A DNA stretch of 64,000 nucleotides from Acorus gramineus (taxonomy: Eukaryota; Streptophyta; Magnoliopsida; Acorales; Acoraceae), in the NCBI GenBank assembly GCA_030737835.1, contig JAUJYN010000032.1:602991-666990 (forward strand), read 5' to 3'. Each line of letters begins with the position of its first letter. Within the stretch, counting starts at the first letter, position 1. The position numbers were made by a program, and so were the translations under genes. Shown in pieces: positions 58,321 to 64,000 of this stretch. The notes beneath the pieces were generated by a model, which saw nothing but the letters and a program-made list of their open reading frames with translations, did not search any database and was not told the origin of the DNA.

Positions 58321-59154
58321 CTCATAGTAGACATTTTGTTATTCAATTTAAATAGGATTTGTGAAGACTTTCATAAGTCATGGATTTTTGTGGACTTTTG
58401 TGGACTTTAGAGAGAGAAATATAAAGAAAAAAGTCATTTCAAAATCTCATAGACTTTATTTTAGCATTGTGAATATCTCTTCTTTTTTTCTTTTAACAGA
58501 ACTCTTTTCTTTTATAGATGATGGTTATCTCATACCTTTCATATTTTTATTCTTGTATCAGTCTTTACTCAAACTAAATACCATCCTTTTAAAATCCAAT
58601 TCTACATAAATAACACCCTCAAAAACCAAAATTCCTACAACTGATGAAATTTTCACAACATATACTACAATTATATAGTAATTTTTACTTTGTCCTAAAC
58701 TACAACATTATAATAATTCATTCACAATCACTATGAACTTAGATTACCCATGTATGTCATACAAAACCATCCAACCGGTCATATGTCGACAACATTCCAA
58801 CAATAAGATTATTCACTAAACCCCAATCAAAATGCATTCATGACTGAGGTAATTGGAATCAGGTTTAAAAAGTAGTTTTTCACTTAAAGCTACTCTTAAA
58901 ATTAGATTACCAAGAATTATACTTTTGTTATATTTTTCTTGTTTATAAATAAAAGCTGTTTTCTTTTCTTTTCTTTTTTCCTTATAAAATTCAGGATCGC
59001 TTGGGGCATTTGAAAATATGTTTAGATTATATATGATTCCTACAAAAGCATAATCATCCAAACATATGTCCAAACACTACATTTGGGAATGGGTGTTTTT
59101 ATCATGGTATTCTATCAATGTGTATTTAAAATATATGAATATCTATATTTATTA

Positions 59155-59687
59155 GAGAAAAATCCATATAACCCCTTGTAAACTAACTGAAATCCATATA
59201 ACCCCCTGACTTTTCTTAAAATCCATATAACCCACCTGAAAATACTTAGTAAATCCAAATAACCCCCTGAATAAAATTTACGTTTATAGATGATGAATAT
59301 TTTGTGAATATTATGTTTGGTTAACCTGGATAGAAAACCCGGATAGAAAACACAGTATACCTAAAAAATCCTACAATGTGTTAAAAATGTAAAAAATCAT
59401 ATGTAAATGATGATTTTACCATTCCGGATAGGGCTTTATAATCATCATTTTAATAGGATTTTTCACATTTTTAACACATTGTAGGGGTTTTTTTAGTATA
59501 TTGTGTTTTTAGTAAGGGTTAATCAAATAAAATATTCATAAAATATTCATCATCTGCCAAAAAAATTTTTATTCAGGGGGTTATTTGGATTTACTAGATG
59601 TTTTCAGGGGGTTATATGAATTTTAAGAAAAGGCAGGGGGTTATATGGATTTTAATCAGATTCCAAAGGGTTGTATGGATTTTTCTC
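59155..59687. mobile_element. Mutator-like MITE (533 bp), TSD TATTTATTA
   Basis: Inverted termini GAGAAAAATCCATATAACCC are flanked by perfect 9-bp duplications TATTTATTA (59146-59154 and 59688-59696). Each arm holds about four spaced copies of CCATATAACCCCCTG. Arms are about 120 bp and share the unit with the larger element at 36960-38029. The 9-bp duplication is the mark of Mutator-like transposition. No coding sequence. Confidence 0.93.
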
Positions 59688-59809
59688 TATTTATTATATA
59701 TTAAATTACATTTTATGTTGGGTATAATAGTTCGTGTTGAATTTGAATATTTAAGTTTTTTATTTGTTATTTTAAAAATCCAAAAACAAGTATACGAGAA
59801 TCAATAGAA

Positions 59810-60070
59810 ATTCACTTGTGAAAGTCTACAAAAGTATATGAAACTCCATGAGAGTCAATATGTGAAAGTCTATAAAAGTCTGTAAAAATCTGTGAATGTC
59901 CATGAGAGTTAGTATGTGAAAGTCCATGAGAGTCAATCTGTGAAAGTCTGCAAAAGTTTGTGAAAGTCCATGAGATTCAATATGTGAAAATCAATCTATG
60001 AAAGTTTACAAAAATCTGTGAAAGTCAGTGAAAGTCTGCAAAAGTCTATGAAAGTCTGCGAAGTCTACAA
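59810..60070. repeat. Short direct repeats of GTCTGTGAAA type
   Basis: AAAGTCTGCAAAAGTCTATG and AAAGTCCATGAGAGTCAATA-like units repeat irregularly at about 10-20 bp. A reversed echo (GTGGACTTTTGTGGACTTT) lies near 58390. Confidence 0.85.
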
Positions 60071-60296
60071 AAGGGAGAAAAAAATTGTCACATCTAAGAA
60101 AATTGTGAAGATGAAAGAAAAAAAAAATGTTAAAAATTTAAGTAAAGATATAAGTCTCACTTGATTTTGCTAAAGATTTAAGTAAAAGCTTGATTTGGTA
60201 TGAATATGGGTAAATGGTTGGAGATGATTTTGTGTGATTTTTACTCAAATTTAAATTTGAGTAAAGGTTTGAATATAGGATTGAAAATGTTCTAAA

Positions 60297-61397
60297 TAAA
60301 TTGAATAATAAATTGTCTTATGAGATGCTCATACGTTGTTATTATACATGTACATTATTGTTATTTAGCATTTGCATGGTTAATTTGAGCGTATTTTGAG
60401 GAGGAAAAATTTATATAATGAGATATTTAGAATTTAAAAAAAAAAAAACTGCTATAACTTGGGGTGTTTTCATATCCTTTAAAAGTCAGAGATTAAAAAT
60501 TAGAAAGATGGGATTAATTTCCCAAATCCAAAAAACAAAACTGCAGATCATACTGTCAAAAGTTTTTAAAGATGAAAGACAGAGATTGTCATTAGATTGT
60601 TACAGTAGATCGCATTGGGTGCACAAAACACCAACTTCATCAATTAGATATTGTTTCTTTAATCCACACCAGTGGTTGTCACATGAGGTGTGTGTTTATT
60701 TTATTTTATTTGTAACACAAACATTCTTGGGTTGGTGCATCAATGCATCTTCAGCAAACCAACATGGGTAGGCACTTTTTAGCTGCTAGCCCCTTCCAAT
60801 GCATCTAATTAAAATAACAAGACTACAAGAGAATATTTGGAGAGGAACGAGGACTCACATGAGTACTTTTATATTGTTATAGATCGTAAGTGTTGTATTG
60901 GACCTGGCGCTGTCCTTTTTTTGCCTTTTTTGTTTTTTTGGTCATGGGAGCTGAGCAGTAGAACAGAACCCCCAACTACTCCAGGAAACACAAAAAATTA
61001 TATGCTTTAGTATCCTCCGTTCACAAAAATTTCTTTGCTTTAGTATCCGTTTATGCATCATAAATGACAAACTCAACACCAACTTTGATCAAGTTATCAA
61101 ATCTCAAAAAACATAGGCCCGTGCTTCTCTTCTATTAATCTTGCCTCCTATTTCATTTTTCTATTTTAAGCTTTATAGGCTCAAATCTTTTTTTTTTTAA
61201 TGAGCGCTGTTACACTCAATTTCTTTTACCATCTAAAATATTGTTTTATATACCTCATTAGAAATCCAATGAAACATATATTTCATTCATTAAATTGTTT
61301 CTTACACTTATTAAAAATTAAATTGAGCAATATATATTTTTTATCAAAGCATATACTTCATTAAATAATGTTTACTATTTAAAAAAAACACACACAA
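60297..61397. other. AT-rich intergenic DNA
   Basis: A 117-codon open frame at 60418-60771 has no recognisable motif. The rest has T and A runs and no repeat terminus. I see nothing else to support. Confidence 0.5.
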
Positions 61398-62480
61398 CTT
61401 TACTCTCTTGGAACATCTGGGGTATGCATGACCCCATTAAAAAGCGTGCAGTTGCGGAGGTTATTCGATCAAACAAGGTGGAAATATGTTGCATTCAGAA
61501 AACTAAGCTCGAGGTAGTGGAACAATCTTCCTTGCAGGCTTTTGGAGCAGGAAGGATTGATCAGATGGCGTCAAAAGCGTCGGTGTGTGTCTCGGGGGGC
61601 ATCTTGATTAGCTGGGACTCGAGGAGATGGAGTATGGTTCAACAGCGGGAAGGCACTTTCTCCCTTTCTGTCTTGTTGCAGGACACCACTTCTTGATGGC
61701 AGTGGAGCTTAAGTGCAGTTTATGGCCCACATGACGACAATGGGCGCGAAGAATTGTGGCGTGAGCTCCTGTCGATTAACGAACAGTGGGAGGCGCCTTG
61801 GTGTATTGCAGGTGATTTCCACATCACCAGTTTGATGCAAAACGAAATAGAGGGCAGGCACAGTGGAGTGCGATGGGCTACTTTTCAGAATGGATAGACA
61901 ATGAAGGGTTAATGGATCTACCGTTTACTAATCAGGCGTTCACCTGTTCTAACATGCGGGAGTCCCTGACACTGGCAAGGCTAGACTGGATCCTTATTTG
62001 TCCGGAATGGGAAGAAAAGTTTCCACTTTGCTCTGCATTGGCTCTCCCACGGATAACCTCTAATCATGTCCCTATCATTCTCAGTTCTCATGGTCCAGAC
62101 ATGAAGAGGGGACCTTTTCGTTTGCGGGACAAAGATGTGGTGTATGAAAGCTAGGAGAGGCCGACAGGGAAGTTCAAGGGAGCATGCAAGGTGGCTTACA
62201 AGTGGCATAAGCTGAAACAAGTGCTCAAAATGTGGAGTAAATGGAAACAGATGGCTCGCTTGCAGGACAAAGAGAGATGGGCTTCGACAAGAACAAACCT
62301 TGACATCCTTGAAGAAAGAAAGGAGCTCTCCTGTGCATAAAAGGAGTCTCGCATGCAAGCAAAGGATCAATTTGCTAAGATCCTCCGTTCTGAAGAAATG
62401 GAATGGTGGCAGAACTCCAAAGCCTTATGGCTCAAGGTGGGTGATAGCAACACGAGGTACTTTCACAAATTTGCAAGTCA
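61398..62480 (+). pseudogene. LINE (L1-type) endonuclease domain, decayed
   Basis: The AP-endonuclease domain starts LLSWNIWGMHDPIKKRAVAE, close to the beginning of plant L1 ORF2. The catalytic Glu motif is altered (IQKTKLE where QETKLE is usual) and the GDFN motif reads AGDFHI. Later DRF segments (ARLDWILICPEW, ITSNHVPII) are in another frame. Stops near 61695, 61899 and 62152 and frameshifts interrupt it. ORF1 is not seen upstream, so the element is probably 5'-truncated. Confidence 0.85.
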
Positions 62481-64000
62481 ATAAAGGAGAGCCAGTCGGA
62501 TTTCAAAATTAAGGGTGGAGGAGAATTTGCTGATGCAAGGTGATTGATCAAAGAGGCGTTGGTGCATCACTTTAAGCAGGCTTTCCACAAGGAGCAGCAT
62601 TGGTGGCATGTGTGGAACGATGCAGAGCTGAAGAAGATCCCTGCATCTCTTGAGGAGGAATTGAATGCTCCATTTTCCGAGTCCGAAATCAAGGAGGCGG
62701 TGTTTGGATCGAATGGGGACAAAGTCTCGGGCCCTGACAGTTTTGGCCCTCGATTTTTCCAGCATTTCTAGACCATCATCAAGGAGGAACATTGTCCATA
62801 TGTTTGAGGAGTTCCAAACAAGGCAGCAAATCATAGAGTGTTTAAATTCCTCTTCATTTGTGTTAATCCCAAAAAAAGAAGGTGCTCAATTGATTGGGGA
62901 TTATAGACCCATATGCTTGATTAATGGAGGATATATGATGGTGGCAAAAGCCATGGCCAACCGTTTGAAGAAGGTATGTGCGTTTATCATTGAGCTATAT
63001 CAGTATGCCTTCATTCCGAGCCGCGGCTTCCACGAGGGGTTCGTGATCACGCAAGAATTAGTTGCCAACCTCCATCGGGACAAGAGGAGCGGTTTGATCC
63101 TCAAGCTAGATTTCGTGAAGGCGTATGATCAGGTAGATTGGGACTTCTTGCTACATGTTCTAAGACTGCATGGGTTCAATCAACATTGGATCCGCATGAT
63201 CCAACAATGCATAAGCTCTGCAAAGGCGTAAATTTTGGTTAATGGCACATCTTGTGGGTACTTCCCGATAAATCGAGGGTCGCAACAAGGCGTATCTCTG
63301 ATTCTTTTCTCCATTGTAGCCAACATATTGAACCGCTTGTGTATTAAGGCTAAATCGCGGGGATGGATCAAGGGACTAATGTGTACAGAAGGAGGCACGC
63401 TAGTGACACATCTACAGTATGCAGATGATGCCACACCCAGATATCGATGTTCTGCACAGACTAAGGTTTATCTTGACCTATTTCACTCTTCTTTTTGGTC
63501 TGGATCTGAACTGCAGCAAAAGCACAATGTGGGCGATTAATGTTGATCAGGAACAAGTAGCAATGATGACAGGAATCATGGGATGCAATCTCTCTATAGC
63601 CCCGACTCGACATTTAGGTCTTCCACTGGCGAAATCGCGCCTAGTCAGTAGCGATTGGAGACCAATGATCGAGCGGATTATGAGAAGATTGCCAGGGTGG
63701 CAAAATAGGGAACCTTCTATTGGCGGGAAGGTCATTCTTCTCCAGTCTGTGATTTCAAACCTTCCACTTTTCTACTTATCTACCTTTCGCATTCCAAAGG
63801 GGATCTTGCGCAAGATAGACTCAATACGTGGACAATTATTCTGGAATGGCACAAAGTTTGATATGGAGAAACCTTGTATGGTTAAGCGGGACAAGATCTG
63901 TGAGGTAAAGGAGAACGGTGGGCTCAGTATTCTCGGCCTCGACATGATGAACAAGGCAATGCTGTCCAAATGGCTCTGGGGATGGGAGCACAATCCATCG
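62481..64000 (+). pseudogene. LINE (L1-type) reverse transcriptase and C-terminal region, runs off the window
   Basis: RT motifs follow in order: SFVLIPKKEGA, DYRPICLINGGYMMVAKAMANRL, AFIPSRGFHEGFVITQE, LKLDFVKAYDQVDWDFL, then after a stop at 63229 GSQQGVSLILFSIVAN and YADDA near 63418. Two shifts move the frame; from about 63462 the next frame is open to the end of the window and reads the typical C-terminal region (HLGLPLAKSR, RLPGWQNREPSIGGKVILLQSV, ENGGLSILGLDMMNKAML). The 3' end and poly-A lie outside the window. Decayed by at least three stops. Confidence 0.9.

Larger units (their letters stand above)
57627..60296. mobile_element. DNA-transposon-like element with imperfect inverted ends and internal tandem arrays (about 2.7 kb)
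   Basis: The left end (CCATCTTCAGCCCTTACTTAA, TTTAAGTAAAAGCTTGATTTG) is answered on the opposite strand at 60140-60296. Inside are a 42-bp tandem array (58040-58320) and an array of short GTCTGTGAAA-type repeats (59810-60070). The 533-bp Mutator-like element at 59155-59687 is nested in it. No transposase or clean target duplication is seen. Confidence 0.55.

Noticed and set aside
60418..60771. 117-codon ORF before the LINE as its ORF1
   Set aside because: No zinc knuckle, RRM or gag-like motif, and more than 600 bp of AT-rich DNA separates it from the endonuclease domain.

Overview
This 64 kb window is intergenic DNA from a flowering plant with a repeat-rich, probably large nuclear genome. 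It carries plant-specific lineages: a chromodomain Ty3/gypsy family of the Tekay/Del type with LTRs of 2.4-3.5 kb, a 15.3 kb Tat-lineage Ty3/gypsy element with two antisense extra ORFs, a TNT1-like Ty1/copia element, a CACTA element, Mutator-like, hAT-like and Tourist-like non-autonomous elements, and an L1-type LINE. I see no tRNA, rRNA, organelle or bacterial feature. The only trace of a host gene is a broken SPX-domain fragment resembling the PHO1 phosphate-exporter family (about 17.3-18.1 kb). The species cannot be named from this sequence.

Layout. 1-6466: a Tekay-like element whose left LTR is cut by the window edge and is joined directly to the 3' part of reverse transcriptase, followed by an open RNase H-integrase-chromodomain frame and a right LTR. 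6467-7921: a degenerate reverse-oriented LTR-like remnant. 7922-11373 and 11403-14458: two reverse-oriented LTRs of the same Tekay family; the second is a solo LTR with a perfect 5-bp target duplication. 14464-22756: AT-rich DNA with the SPX pseudogene, small inverted repeats and a rearranged 1.2 kb insertion with an antisense ORF. 22757-29691: a CACTA element carrying a 1.03 kb hAT-like element (8-bp TSD) and a third Tekay solo LTR (5-bp TSD). 30369-36830: a dead copia element with a 1.2 kb solo LTR inside integrase. 36960-38029: a Mutator-like element with long inverted arms. 38712-54056: the Tat element (TSD CTTCT), interrupted by one solo LTR in its second RNase H and another in an antisense ORF. 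54183-60296: several DNA-transposon derivatives. 61398-64000: a decayed LINE running off the right edge.

Almost nothing here appears able to encode a functional product. The coding regions are transposon polyproteins in stages of decay; the exception is the intact-looking 645-codon RNase H-integrase-chromodomain frame at 2110-4047. The window is best read as a nested insertion record, with target-site duplications giving the relative order.

The most unusual structure is in the Tekay-family LTRs. All four complete copies keep a predicted splice architecture: donor, intron 1, an exon of exactly 36 nt, a GTGAGT donor, intron 2, then a conserved third exon. Intron 1 holds a CpG-dense, hypervariable GC-rich block that largely explains why the LTRs range from 2.4 to 3.5 kb. 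This is my inference from aligning the copies by eye.
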